Shown: positions 8,479 to 17,963, counted from the first letter of the stretch. The stretch: DNA of 32,209 nucleotides from an uncultured Propionibacteriaceae bacterium (GCA_937988865.1 CALKHV010000176.1:1-32209); one strand, 5' to 3'. Numbers and translations are program-made. Notes: generated by a model not told the origin, from the sequence alone.

Positions 8479-9368
8479 CGGTGGAACGGCCTGACGACCC
8501 GGCGCGAAGCATGACGCTGGACGAGGCGCGGGCCTATGCAGGCGCGCACAACCTGCGCAAGGTCGGCGAGCGTCCTCCGTTCTCCGCGTACGTCCGCGAT
8601 CTGTGGGACCGCCGCTCGTTCATCTGGGCGCTCTCGGCAGCGAAGCGCTACGCGAAGAACGAAGGCCAGAAGTACGGGCAACTGTGGGCGGTGCTCAACC
8701 CGCTCCTGTTGATCGCCAGTTACCTGTTCATCTTCGGCTTCCTGCTGAAGGCGAATCACGGCATCGACAATTACGTCGGTTACCTCGCCATCGGGATCAT
8801 CGTCTTCGGCATGACCTCGGGCACCATGACCGGCGGGTCGCGGGCGATCCTCAACAACACCGGCCTGGTGCGTGCGCTCCAGTTCCCTCGCGCGGTGCTG
8901 CCCATCTCGACGGTGCTCACCGAAGCGCTCGAGATGGCGACCGGCATCGTCATGCTGCTGTTCATCGTGCCGTTCACCGGTGACAGGCCCCACGTGAAAT
9001 GGCTGTTGCTCCCCGTGGCCATCCTCTTCCAGCTACTGATCCAGACCGGGCTCACGCTGATCCTCGCGCGCGTCGTCAACATGAGCGCAGACCTGTGGAA
9101 CCTGATCCCCGTCGCGGTGCGGCTCCTCCGCTACGTCTCGGGCGTCTTCTTCAGCATCGCGGCGGTCACCAAGAACCACCCGGTGCTCTACCAGGTGCTC
9201 GAGTTCCAGCCGTTCGCCCTGCAACTGACCCTCGCGCGACAAGCCATGATGGGCGAATTCGCCATCAGCTGGATCCACTGGGCCGTGGGTGCGGCGTGGG
9301 CCCTGGTGCTGCCCGGCCTCGGTCTGTGGGTGTTCTGGCGAGATGAGGCGAAGTATGGACGTGGCTGA
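8475..9368 (+). CDS. ABC-2 type polysaccharide/teichoic-acid exporter permease (Wzm/TagG-like)
   Basis: A 297-residue inner-membrane protein. A cytosolic amphipathic N-terminus (about 1-70, including RSFIWALSAAKRYAKNEGQKYGQLWAVLNPLLL) leads into about six hydrophobic segments. The motif KYGQLWAVLNPLL is the hallmark entry helix of ABC-2 glycan permeases, where it usually reads LG-x-LW-x-x-LNP. The gene is followed by its ATPase with a 14-bp overlap (9355-9368). The pair should export a lipid-linked glycan assembled by the neighbouring glycosyltransferases. ATG 8475 is preceded by GGAGG at 8460-8464 with 10-base spacing, and it overlaps the stop of a short upstream ORF. The actual glycan (O-antigen-like, teichoic acid or galactan) cannot be told from sequence. 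Confidence 0.9.
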   Translation: MTVERPDDPARSMTLDEARAYAGAHNLRKVGERPPFSAYVRDLWDRRSFIWALSAAKRYAKNEGQKYGQLWAVLNPLLLIASYLFIFGFLLKANHGIDNYVGYLAIGIIVFGMTSGTMTGGSRAILNNTGLVRALQFPRAVLPISTVLTEALEMATGIVMLLFIVPFTGDRPHVKWLLLPVAILFQLLIQTGLTLILARVVNMSADLWNLIPVAVRLLRYVSGVFFSIAAVTKNHPVLYQVLEFQPFALQLTLARQAMMGEFAISWIHWAVGAAWALVLPGLGLWVFWRDEAKYGRG

Positions 9369-10185
9369 CCACTCCCCCGTCTCCCTGACGCGCGCCGACC
9401 TGCCCGCCGTGGTCGCGCATCAGGTCGACGTCACCTACAAGGTCTTCGGGACGCGCAAGCGCGGTGCAGCCACAGGCCAGGGCGAGAACCTCACGATCAA
9501 GAAGCTCCTCAAACCTGATCGGCAGATCGGCCATGTCCGCTACGTGAAGGCCGTCCAGAACGTCTCCTTCATCGCTCACCAGGGCGAATCCGTCGGCATC
9601 GTCGGGCACAACGGGTCCGGCAAGTCCACCCTGTTGCGAGCCCTGTGCGGTCTGGTGCCGCCCACGAACGGGCACGTCTGGATCAAGGGACAGCCGTCGC
9701 TGCTGGGCGTCAACGCCGTGCTGCTGCCCCAACTGTCGGGTGAGCGCAATGTCTACATCGGCGGTCAGGCGCTGGGGCTCACCCCGGCCCAGGTGCGCGA
9801 ACGCTACGACGACATCGTTCAACTGGCCGACATCGGCGAGGCGATCGAGCGTCCGATGTCGACCTACTCCTCTGGGCAGGGTGCCCGCCTCCGGTTCGCC
9901 ATCTCGACCGCGTCCCGCCCCGATGTCCTGATGATCGACGAGGCGCTGGCCACCGGCGACGCCGCCTTCCAGCGCAAGTCGATGGCGAAGCTGCACGAGA
10001 TCCTCGAGGGCGCCAGCACCGTGTTCCTCGTCTCGCACAGCGCGCAGTCGATCACCGACTTCTGCGAGCGTGCCCTCTGGCTGAACCATGGCCAGTTGGT
10101 CATGGACGGGCCGGCCGGCGAGGTCATGCGGGAGTACGCGTCCGGCAAGGTTCCGCCGCCGCTCGTGCCCCCGCACGAGGACTGA
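9355..10185 (+). CDS. ABC exporter ATP-binding subunit (Wzt/TagH-like)
   Basis: A 276-residue ATPase starting at ATG 9355 inside the end of the permease gene; an earlier in-frame ATG at 9289 would bury 66 more bases in the permease and lacks homology. Walker A is GHNGSGKST (84-92), the signature YSSGQ (171-175), Walker B VLMIDEA (191-197), and the switch histidine VSHS (His228). The signature with SSG in place of SGG and the long N-terminal segment before the strand YVKAVQNVSF are usual for TagH/Wzt-type glycan exporters. There is no extended C-terminal carbohydrate-binding domain, so export is probably independent of a chain-terminal modification; that is inference from length. It pairs with the permease at 8475. 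It ends two bases before the convergent Nudix gene. Confidence 0.93.
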   Translation: MDVADHSPVSLTRADLPAVVAHQVDVTYKVFGTRKRGAATGQGENLTIKKLLKPDRQIGHVRYVKAVQNVSFIAHQGESVGIVGHNGSGKSTLLRALCGLVPPTNGHVWIKGQPSLLGVNAVLLPQLSGERNVYIGGQALGLTPAQVRERYDDIVQLADIGEAIERPMSTYSSGQGARLRFAISTASRPDVLMIDEALATGDAAFQRKSMAKLHEILEGASTVFLVSHSAQSITDFCERALWLNHGQLVMDGPAGEVMREYASGKVPPPLVPPHED

Positions 10186-10187
10186 CC

Positions 10188-10736
10188 TCACACCGGTACG
10201 GTCGACTCCTCGACGTGGCCGGCGTCCGGACAGGTCGTGCCGTCCAGCGCGAACAGCGACGCCAGGTCGACCGGCCACACCACCGCGGACGCCAACTCCT
10301 CCAGCGCGAACCACCGAGATCCGCGCAGGGTGATCCGTTCGTCGGCGGTGTGCCCGTCGGTCGAGATGTCGTACGGTGCGTCGACGTCCACGGCGAAGAA
10401 CGTCTCGTGCTGGATGGTGATCTGGTCGGAGAACCCGTGGGTGACCGTCCGGGTCAGGATCGGCCCCACGACCTCGGACGCCGCGACCCGCAACCCCGTC
10501 TCCTCCTCGAGTTCGCGCACAGCTGCCTCGATCGCCGTTTCTCCGGGGTCGATCCCACCCCCGGGCGTGAACCACCACGACGACCCGGGTAGGCCGGGAT
10601 CGGTGTCGGCCAGGAGCAGGACGCGGGGATCCGGCCCCCGAAGACCCGCCCGCACCACCAGTCGCGCGGCGCGGCGTGACTTGGTCCGCCTCTCGGACGG
10701 TGGAACGGCGACGTAACTGCGTTCGCGGAAGGCCAT
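10188..10736 (-). CDS. Nudix hydrolase
   Basis: A 182-residue protein with a full Nudix box at residues 60-82 (G-x5-E-x7-REL-x-EE-x-GL, read as GGIDPGETA through RELEEETGL), where the glutamates bind the catalytic metal. The family hydrolyses nucleoside diphosphates linked to another group; the substrate here is unknown. The segment PRVLLLADTDPGLPGSSWWFTPGG places it near ADP-ribose or NTP pyrophosphohydrolases common in actinobacteria. Start ATG 10736 is chosen because the protein has no homology-like sequence upstream and a TAGGCT -10 element ends exactly seven bases before it, implying a leaderless mRNA; no ribosome site is seen. It is divergent from the HelD-like gene and convergent with the ABC ATPase gene. 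Confidence 0.88.
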   Translation of the reverse strand: MAFRERSYVAVPPSERRTKSRRAARLVVRAGLRGPDPRVLLLADTDPGLPGSSWWFTPGGGIDPGETAIEAAVRELEEETGLRVAASEVVGPILTRTVTHGFSDQITIQHETFFAVDVDAPYDISTDGHTADERITLRGSRWFALEELASAVVWPVDLASLFALDGTTCPDAGHVEESTVPV

Positions 10737-10743
10737 GCGTCCC

Positions 10744-10749
10744 AGCCTA
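10744..10749 (-). promoter_or_regulatory. -10 element of Nudix gene, leaderless start
   Basis: TAGGCT on the minus strand with seven bases to ATG 10736. Transcription would begin at or beside the start codon, and no Shine-Dalgarno is present. Confidence 0.5.
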
Positions 10750-10785
10750 GGTCTCCCCCAGCAGGGCCCGGCGGGTCCCGACGTG

Positions 10786-10791
10786 TAGCAT
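10786..10791 (+). promoter_or_regulatory. Candidate -10 element of HelD-like gene
   Basis: TAGCAT on the plus strand, predicting a start near 10798 and a roughly 30-base leader that contains GGAAGGAG at 10814-10821, six bases before ATG 10828. No clear -35 box is visible. Confidence 0.4.
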
Positions 10792-10827
10792 CGAACGCCT
10801 GCCCTCGACCCGTGGAAGGAGTACGCC

Positions 10828-12870
10828 ATGCCCGCGTCCCGACCCGACGAGGTGCTCGCGTCCGAGCAGGCCCACATGGTCACCTCGCGTGCAGCCCTGG
10901 CCGCGATGCGCGCCGAGGCCGCCGACTGGCGAACGGCAACCGGCGGCGACCACGTGTCGACGCAGCTGCTGAAGCAGGCCCTGTTCCGTCGGGTGGAGGC
11001 GCTGCAGGACGATCCGGACGTCCCCCTCTTCTTCGGACGCCTCGACTACTCGGCCGCCCTCGGCGCCGAGTTCGACGAGGTCTGTCACATCGGACGCCGG
11101 CACGTCACCGGTGACCTCGGCGGCGACCCCCTCGTCATCGACTGGCGCGCGCCGATGAGCCTCCCCTTCTACCGCGCACGTTCCGGCGAGCCCATGAACT
11201 GCGCACTGAGAAGGCGTTTCGGCTTCTCGCACGGGCAACTCACCGCGTTCGAGGACGAGCACCTCACCTCGGGCGAAGCCACGAGCTCGGCCCTCCTCGA
11301 GGCCGAGATCGAGCGTCCCCGCACCGGGCCCATGCGAGACATCGTCGCCACGATCCAGCCCGACCAGGACGTGCTCGTCCGCACCGATCTCGCCACATCG
11401 ATGGCCATCCAGGGCGCTCCCGGCACCGGCAAGACGGCCGTCGGCCTCCACCGGGCGGCCTTCCTCCTCTATGCGTATCGCGAGCAACTCTCGCGCTCGG
11501 GCGTCATGGTGGTCGGCCCGAACGACTCGTTCCTCGGCTACATCGGCGACGTCCTGCCTGCTCTGGGAGAGATCGACGCGTCCTCCGAGACGGTCGAATC
11601 CCTCGTCAGCCGCGCGACAGGACTGGTCGTCAAGGCCGCCGAACCCGCGGCCGTCGCCGTCCTGAAGGGAGACGCGCGGATGGCCGAGGTGCTTCGACGC
11701 GCGGTCTGGGGGCACGTCTCCGAGCCTACCGAGACCCTCGCCGTGCCGATCGGCCACCGCACCTGGCGTGTGCCCGCGATCCACCTGCGCGAGGCTGTCA
11801 CCGGTCTGGTCGAGCGGGGCGTCCGGTACGAGGCGGGACGCGTGATGCTCGCCACGCGACTGGCCCACCAGGTTCTGCTGCGCATGGAGCTGACCGGGGA
11901 GACCACCGACGATCGCGTCCAGAACTCGGTGGCCCGCACGACGCCGGTCAAGCAGATGACCGCCGCCCTGTGGCCCGCGCTCACCGCTCCGAAGCTGGCC
12001 CACCGTCTGCTCACCGATGCCGAATTCCTGGCGGAAGCCTCCGACGGTGTTCTGGACGCCGACGAACAGGCCCTCCTGCTTGCCCGCAAGCCATCGCGGT
12101 CGCCGGGATCGACCACGTGGACGCTGGCCGACCTCGTCCTCGTGGACGAACTGACCGACCTCCTCAACCGCACCCCCAGCCTCGGTCACGTCATCGTCGA
12201 CGAGGCGCAGGACCTGTCCCCCATGATGCTGCGCGCCGTGGGACGCCGAGCCACGACCGGGTCGGTCACCCTGCTCGGCGACCTCGCGCAGGCCACCACA
12301 CCGTGGGCGACGCGCGACTGGTCGGACGCGCTGACCCATCTCGGCCACCCGGACGCCCACCTCGCCGAACTCGTCGAGGGCTTCCGCGTCCCCGGCGAGG
12401 TCATCGACTACGCTGCCCGACTTCTGCCCGCCATTGCGCCCCAGCTCACGACGCCCCGGTCGATCCGCCACAACCGCGGCGAACTCGTGGTGAGCTCGGT
12501 GACCGATCCCGTGGCCGAGCTGGCGTCCCGGGCGCGTGCCCTGCTCGCACGCGAGGGGACGCTGGGCGTCATCACCCCGGACGCGTGGCTCGCCCGGGTC
12601 ACCGACGCCCTGGACACCGACGGCCTTGACCACCACCACGTCAGCGACCCCGACCGCGGGCTCCACCGCCTGGACGTCGTGCCGGCGTCCCTCGCGAAGG
12701 GTCTGGAGTTCGACCACGTGCTGCTGCTCGAACCCGCGCAGATCGTGGCGGGCGAGGCCGACCACGTGACCGGGTTGAGGCGCCTGTACGTGTGCCTGAC
12801 CAGGGCGGTCACGTCGCTGGTTGTGCTGGCAGGTGAACCCGTCCCGGTCGAACTGGGTCTTCCCGGCTAG
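10828..12870 (+). CDS. helD: HelD-like UvrD/Rep-family helicase, RNA polymerase-associated ATPase
   Basis: A 680-residue superfamily-1 protein. The block HIGRRHVTG...VIDWRAPMSLPFYRA (about 87-117) is the signature of the HelD family, distinct from UvrD and PcrA. Walker A is GAPGTGKT (196-203) and Walker B is VDEAQD (457-462); late motifs include LLGDLAQATTPW and the C-terminal KGLEFDHVLLLEP and RRLYVCLTRA, matching motifs III, V and VI. In known members HelD binds RNA polymerase, clears it from stalled nucleic acid and recycles it, and in some actinobacteria related proteins protect against rifamycins. The protein is somewhat shorter than characterised members of about 730-775 residues. The start is supported by a strong ribosome site. 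Its stop and that of cutC share the palindrome CTAG at 12867-12870. Confidence 0.88.
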   Translation: MPASRPDEVLASEQAHMVTSRAALAAMRAEAADWRTATGGDHVSTQLLKQALFRRVEALQDDPDVPLFFGRLDYSAALGAEFDEVCHIGRRHVTGDLGGDPLVIDWRAPMSLPFYRARSGEPMNCALRRRFGFSHGQLTAFEDEHLTSGEATSSALLEAEIERPRTGPMRDIVATIQPDQDVLVRTDLATSMAIQGAPGTGKTAVGLHRAAFLLYAYREQLSRSGVMVVGPNDSFLGYIGDVLPALGEIDASSETVESLVSRATGLVVKAAEPAAVAVLKGDARMAEVLRRAVWGHVSEPTETLAVPIGHRTWRVPAIHLREAVTGLVERGVRYEAGRVMLATRLAHQVLLRMELTGETTDDRVQNSVARTTPVKQMTAALWPALTAPKLAHRLLTDAEFLAEASDGVLDADEQALLLARKPSRSPGSTTWTLADLVLVDELTDLLNRTPSLGHVIVDEAQDLSPMMLRAVGRRATTGSVTLLGDLAQATTPWATRDWSDALTHLGHPDAHLAELVEGFRVPGEVIDYAARLLPAIAPQLTTPRSIRHNRGELVVSSVTDPVAELASRARALLAREGTLGVITPDAWLARVTDALDTDGLDHHHVSDPDRGLHRLDVVPASLAKGLEFDHVLLLEPAQIVAGEADHVTGLRRLYVCLTRAVTSLVVLAGEPVPVELGLPG

Positions 12871-13595
12871 CCTTTCGCCCCAGCGCCGGCCAGCCCCTGT
12901 TCGTGGCGCACCTCGTCGTCGATCAGCGTCCGCCAGGTGTGGACCAGCGGTGCGTCCACATAGGCCTTGAACGAACGTCCGGGACGCGCGGGTGCCCCGA
13001 TGTGGAATGCCCGGACGCCGGCCTTGACCAGCCAGGGCACGTGCTCGGGAGCCAGCCCGCCGCCGACCATCATCAGGCGAGCTGCTGCAGGGTCGCGGCG
13101 GGCGCGGGCGATCAGGTCGTCCAACCCGAACTCGACGCTGCGCGCCGAGCCGGCGGTGAGCACCTGGTCGAGCCGAGGCAGCGTCTCGAGTGTCGCCCAC
13201 GCCCGGTCGGTCCCGAGCACATGATCGATGGCGCGATGGAAGGTCCAGCCCCAGTCACCCTGCGCGGCAAGCGCTGTGCACACCTCGACGTCGACATCCC
13301 CGCGTCCATTGAGGAAACCGAACACGACGCCGTCGGCGCCGGCGTCCAGATAGGACGCCACGAGCCCCTGCAGGCGCGTGAACTCGCCGCCGTCGGTCGC
13401 GAAACCGGCGCGCAGCCGGACCATCGGCCGGAGCTGGATCGTCGTGACCGCACGTACCTTCTCAAGCAGTCGCGGCTCGGGTGAGTAACCGCCGTCGTCC
13501 ATGCGGCCGACGAGTTCGACGCGGTCGGCGCCGCCCTCCTCGGCACGCCGTGCGTCTGCCTCGTGGAGGCAGATCACTTCGAGCAGGCCGGTCAT
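12867..13595 (-). CDS. cutC: CutC family protein
   Basis: A 242-residue TIM-barrel protein. The N-terminus LEVICLHEADARRAEEGGADRVELVGRMDDGGYSP is the recognised CutC signature, and GADGVVFGFLNGRGDVDVE, TFHRAIDH and MMVGGGLAPEHV follow in the expected order. CutC was named for copper homeostasis in Escherichia coli, but that role is disputed and its enzymatic activity is uncertain. ATG 13595 is chosen because the family begins at this point; the frame stays open another 47 codons upstream but crosses the groEL terminator hairpin. The gene lies downstream of groEL on the same strand, separated by that hairpin, so it may need its own promoter, which I cannot identify. It is convergent with the HelD-like gene. 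Confidence 0.9.
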   Translation of the reverse strand: MTGLLEVICLHEADARRAEEGGADRVELVGRMDDGGYSPEPRLLEKVRAVTTIQLRPMVRLRAGFATDGGEFTRLQGLVASYLDAGADGVVFGFLNGRGDVDVEVCTALAAQGDWGWTFHRAIDHVLGTDRAWATLETLPRLDQVLTAGSARSVEFGLDDLIARARRDPAAARLMMVGGGLAPEHVPWLVKAGVRAFHIGAPARPGRSFKAYVDAPLVHTWRTLIDDEVRHEQGLAGAGAKG

Positions 13596-13648
13596 GGCTC
13601 CATGGTGGCGCGCGGTGGGCGCCCGCTGCGTGAGCCACGCGGGAAACG

Positions 13649-13682
13649 CACGAGGGCGGCCCCGTCCGGGACCGCCCTCGTG
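13649..13682 (-). terminator. Rho-independent-type terminator downstream of groEL
   Basis: An 11-bp perfect stem (13649-13659 with 13672-13682) around a 12-base loop that can form a further three pairs. It starts 20 bases past the groEL stop. On the minus strand the stem is followed by GCGTTTCCC, a short T tract, as is usual for GC-rich actinobacteria. Confidence 0.7.
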
Positions 13683-13701
13683 CTGATTCGTGTGGCTGGA
13701 C

Positions 13702-15333
<1,632 letters not shown>

Positions 15334-15446
15334 GGTGGTTCCGGGAATCCTCCCGCGTCAGGGGGTGTACCCCATTGGGTTGTCAGGTCAAGTTCGCGAT
15401 GATGCCCGCGACGGACGATCAGTGATCTCACCACCGGCGAACCAGG

Positions 15447-15471
15447 TGGCACTCACCGTAGGAGAGTGCCA
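15447..15471. promoter_or_regulatory. CIRCE operator, downstream copy
   Basis: TGGCACTC, nine bases, GAGTGCCA: a perfect 8-bp inverted repeat with the N9 spacer characteristic of CIRCE, differing from the consensus TTAGCACTC only in the outer bases. It lies at or just past the predicted groEL transcription start and should bind HrcA. Confidence 0.85.
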
Positions 15472-15476
15472 GATCA

Positions 15477-15505
15477 TGTTTAGCACTCGACACAACCGAG
15501 TGCAA
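15477..15505 (-). promoter_or_regulatory. groEL promoter overlapping CIRCE
   Basis: On the minus strand, TTGCAC (15500-15505) and TAAACA (15477-15482) are separated by exactly 17 bp. Both boxes lie within or touching the upstream CIRCE, so HrcA binding would block polymerase. The predicted 5' leader is about 135 bases. Confidence 0.65.
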
Positions 15506-15506
15506 A
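15480..15506. promoter_or_regulatory. CIRCE operator, upstream copy
   Basis: TTAGCACTC, nine bases, GAGTGCAAA: matches the CIRCE consensus (TTAGCACTC-N9-GAGTGCTAA) at all but one position. It overlaps the groEL promoter and ends 44 bp before the start of the divergent small gene. Confidence 0.95.
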
Positions 15507-15550
15507 CGAATCGGGCCCTGCCCGGCGGGTGTGCGGGGCACACTGGTGGG

Positions 15551-16054
15551 GTGAAGCCTGCGTCCCCGCTGATGGTCCACGTGCGCAACGCGACCAACTG
15601 GTGCAACCTCTCGACCCCCGCGGGTCTGGTGGCGGCCTCGGTGGGCGGTGCGCGCCTCCGTCGAGGCCCTCGTGGGCTGTTCATCGCGGAGGGGTACCGG
15701 TGGTCGTTCCCGAAGGCGGGCGCGTGGACCCTGGGCAGTGTCATCATCACCAAGGCGCCTGACTTCGGCACATTGACGGTCCGGTTCCCCGACCTGCTGA
15801 CCCACGAAGAGGGGCACAGCTGGCAGTACGCGTACTCGCTCGGACCCCTGGGCTTCCTGCCGGCCTACACAGGGATGGCCGCGTGGTCGTGGCTGCGGAC
15901 GGGAGACCACGCGTCCGCGAACTTCTTCGAGCGTGAGGCGGGCCTGGTGGACGGGGGGTATGCAGAAGGTCCGAGGAGACCGGTCAAGGAGGGGATCAGG
16001 GCGTTGGCCGATCTGCGCCGCGCGGGCGTCAGACGAAGCGTGCGGATCAGGTGA
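15551..16054 (+). CDS. Small protein with HEEGH metalloprotease-like motif, function unknown
   Basis: A 167-residue protein. The start is uncertain: GTG 15551 (a CACACT box lies six bases upstream, suggesting a leaderless start) or ATG 15572. I do not recognise a named family. It carries HEEGH at about residues 85-89, matching the HExxH zinc-binding motif, followed by a hydrophobic segment (SLGPLGFLPAYTGMAAWSWL) and then FFEREAG at 125-131. A glutamate in an E-x-E-A segment some 40 residues after HExxH is where several gluzincin-like and DUF-type families place their third ligand. The overall look (HE-x-GH-x-x-Q followed by LGPL) also recalls short membrane-attached proteins of unknown function. 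It diverges from groEL across the CIRCE region. Confidence 0.65.
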   Translation: MKPASPLMVHVRNATNWCNLSTPAGLVAASVGGARLRRGPRGLFIAEGYRWSFPKAGAWTLGSVIITKAPDFGTLTVRFPDLLTHEEGHSWQYAYSLGPLGFLPAYTGMAAWSWLRTGDHASANFFEREAGLVDGGYAEGPRRPVKEGIRALADLRRAGVRRSVRIR

Positions 16055-16064
16055 CGCGTGCGAA

Positions 16065-16367
16065 TCAGGTGAGGCGGGACGCGGAACGGTTGCGCTGACG
16101 CTCCTCGCGGAGACGCCGCAGCCGCTTGACCAGCAGCGGGTCGGCGGCGAGGGCCTCGGGGGTGTCGATCAGGGCGTTGAGCACCTGGTAGTAGCGCGTC
16201 GTCGACATGTCGAAGCGGTGCCGGATCTCCTGCTCGCGGGATCGATCGGCCTGCCACCACGAGCGCTCGAACGCGAGGATCTCGGCGTCGCGCTCGGACA
16301 GGCCGCAAGCCAGGGCGAAGGCGCTGGCTTGGGACAAGAGAGGGTCCGACACGAGGGATTCCGACAT
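16065..16367 (-). CDS. DUF3263 domain protein
   Basis: A 100-residue protein with the complete DUF3263 pattern: ERDAEILAFERSWW, EIRHRFDMSTTRYYQVLNALID, and TPEALAADPLLVKRLRRLR. The family is common across actinobacteria; its function is not established. The helical region IRHRFDMSTTRYYQVLNALI looks like a helix-turn-helix, so DNA binding is plausible but inferred. There is no ribosome site. A TAGACT -10 element ends seven bases before ATG 16367, so the mRNA is probably leaderless. It lies 10 bp from the convergent HEEGH gene. Upstream, a large hairpin separates it from purB on the same strand. Confidence 0.9.
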   Translation of the reverse strand: MSESLVSDPLLSQASAFALACGLSERDAEILAFERSWWQADRSREQEIRHRFDMSTTRYYQVLNALIDTPEALAADPLLVKRLRRLREERQRNRSASRLT

Positions 16368-16374
16368 GCGTGTG

Positions 16375-16380
16375 AGTCTA
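16375..16380 (-). promoter_or_regulatory. -10 element of DUF3263 gene, leaderless start
   Basis: TAGACT on the minus strand, seven bases before ATG 16367, with no Shine-Dalgarno between. Confidence 0.5.
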
Positions 16381-16446
16381 CGTCCAAATCACACGGGTGT
16401 CATTCGCCTGCCCAACGAGGTCAGACCCCATCAGCGGCCGCGGCGT

Positions 16447-16521
16447 GTTTCCTTGCACGTGCAGCGAAACCTCCCGGATCTGCGCCCAAAGCGGGAGGTT
16501 CCGGTGCCGACGCAAGGAAAC
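16447..16521. repeat. Symmetric nested hairpin between purB and DUF3263 gene
   Basis: The outer arms GTTTCCTTGC (16447-16456) and GCAAGGAAAC (16512-16521) are perfect. Eleven bases in on each side are perfect 9-bp inner arms (16468-16476 and 16492-16500) around a 15-base loop. The two 11-base internal loops can themselves form GCA/TGC and CG/CG pairs. Outside, 16442-16444 and 16524-16526 can also pair. On the minus strand, purB's direction, the inner stem ends in GGTTT, so it may terminate purB. The length and symmetry exceed a normal terminator; a mobile repeat or structured RNA is possible. Confidence 0.75.
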
Positions 16522-16532
16522 CGGCCCGAGGC

Positions 16533-17963
16533 TTACAGCACCGCTCCAGGACGGTAGGCCGCAGCTGCAGGGTTGGCGTCCAGCAGTTCGGCCACCACCG
16601 CCGCCAGCTTTGCGACCTGGGAGCGGGCGTTGCCCGTCATCTCCAGCGGTTCAGCGGCCAGGGCGTCGAGTTCTGCGCGCGACAATCCCAACCGGGAGTC
16701 GGACGCCAACCTGTCCATCAGGTCGTTCCCGCGTCCCGATTCGCGCATGCCCAGCGCCACCGCGACCGCGTGCTCCTTGATGGCCTCGTGGGCGGCCTCA
16801 CGTCCCACGCCCTTGCGGACGGCGGCCATCAGCACCTTGGTGGTGGTGAGGAAGGGCAGGTAGCGGGCCAACTCGGCCTCGATGACGGCCGGGAACGCGC
16901 CGAAGTCCCCCAGCACGGTGAGGAACGTCTCGAAGAGCCCGTCGAGGGCGAAGAAGGCGTCCGGGAGCGCGATGCGCCGCACGACCGAACACGACACGTC
17001 GCCCTCGTTCCACTGGTCGCCGGCCAGCTCACCGACCATCGACACATACCCGCGCAGGATGATCGACAGTCCGTTGACCCGTTCACAGGATCGGGTGTTC
17101 ATCTTGTGGGGCATCGCGCTCGAGCCGACCTGACCGGGCTTGAAGCCCTCGGTGACCAGCTCGTGACCTGCCATGAGCCGGATCGAGGTCGCAATATTGG
17201 ACGGAGCGGCCGCCACCTGCGCCAGGGCCGTGACCACGTCGTAGTCGAGGGAGCGCGGATAGACCTGACCGGTTGACGTCAGCCTGTCCGAGAACCCCAG
17301 GTGGTGCATGACGCGGGTCTCGAGCTCGTCCAGCTTGTCCTCGTCGCCGCCCAGCAGGTCGAGCATGTCCTGGGACGTCCCGACGGGCCCCTTGATGCCC
17401 CGCACCGGGTAGCGCGCGATCAGCTCGTCGATGCGCCGGTAGGCCACCAACAGCTCGTCCGTCGCCGTGGCGAAGCGCTTGCCCAGCGTGGTGATCTGGG
17501 CCGCAACATTGTGCGAGCGTCCGGCGATGGGGGTGTCGGAGTACTGCACCGCGAGACGCGCGAGTTCGCCCAGCGTCGTCACGATCCGGTCGCGGACGAG
17601 CTGCAGGGACGCCAGCACCTGCATCTGCTCGACGTTCTCGGTGAGGTCACGGCTGGTCATGCCCTTGTGGATGTGCTCGTGACCGGCGAGGGCGTTGAAC
17701 TCCTCGATGCGGGCCTTCACGTCGTGCTTCGTCACGCGCTCGCGCGCGTTGATGGAGTCGAGGTCGACGGCCGCCTGCACTGCCGCGTAGTCAGCGCGCA
17801 CGGACGCCGGGTCGGCGCCCCCGAAGTCGACCCCGAGGTCGGCCTGGGCGGCCATCACCGCCAGCCACAGCGAGCGCTCCAGGTCGATCTTGGTCGTGGG
17901 CGACCACAGGTCACGCATTGCGGCGGACGCATATCTCGTGGCCAGGACGTTCGGGACGCTCAT
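16533..17963 (-). CDS. purB: Adenylosuccinate lyase
   Basis: A 476-residue fumarase/aspartase-superfamily enzyme. It cleaves SAICAR to AICAR and adenylosuccinate to AMP, releasing fumarate each time. The signature GSSAMPHKMN is at 280-289 with the mobile catalytic serine loop, GMTSRDLTEN at 101-110, and the catalytic histidine region GRSHNVAAQ at 148-156. The length fits the longer, eukaryote-like PurB subgroup common in actinobacteria. ATG 17963 has GGAGAA shortly upstream. It follows purD by 14 bp on the same strand, so the two form a purine-biosynthesis operon. A large hairpin downstream may end the transcript. Confidence 0.97.
   Translation of the reverse strand: MSVPNVLATRYASAAMRDLWSPTTKIDLERSLWLAVMAAQADLGVDFGGADPASVRADYAAVQAAVDLDSINARERVTKHDVKARIEEFNALAGHEHIHKGMTSRDLTENVEQMQVLASLQLVRDRIVTTLGELARLAVQYSDTPIAGRSHNVAAQITTLGKRFATATDELLVAYRRIDELIARYPVRGIKGPVGTSQDMLDLLGGDEDKLDELETRVMHHLGFSDRLTSTGQVYPRSLDYDVVTALAQVAAAPSNIATSIRLMAGHELVTEGFKPGQVGSSAMPHKMNTRSCERVNGLSIILRGYVSMVGELAGDQWNEGDVSCSVVRRIALPDAFFALDGLFETFLTVLGDFGAFPAVIEAELARYLPFLTTTKVLMAAVRKGVGREAAHEAIKEHAVAVALGMRESGRGNDLMDRLASDSRLGLSRAELDALAAEPLEMTGNARSQVAKLAAVVAELLDANPAAAAYRPGAVL

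Noticed and set aside
10747..13200. 817-aa frame antisense to the HelD-like gene
   Set aside because: It has no recognisable domain, covers the helicase and part of cutC, and is arginine/glycine-rich as shadow frames are.
15362..15373. GGGGT-GT-ACCCC palindrome in the groEL leader
   Set aside because: The two-base loop cannot form a hairpin, and no known operator matches it.
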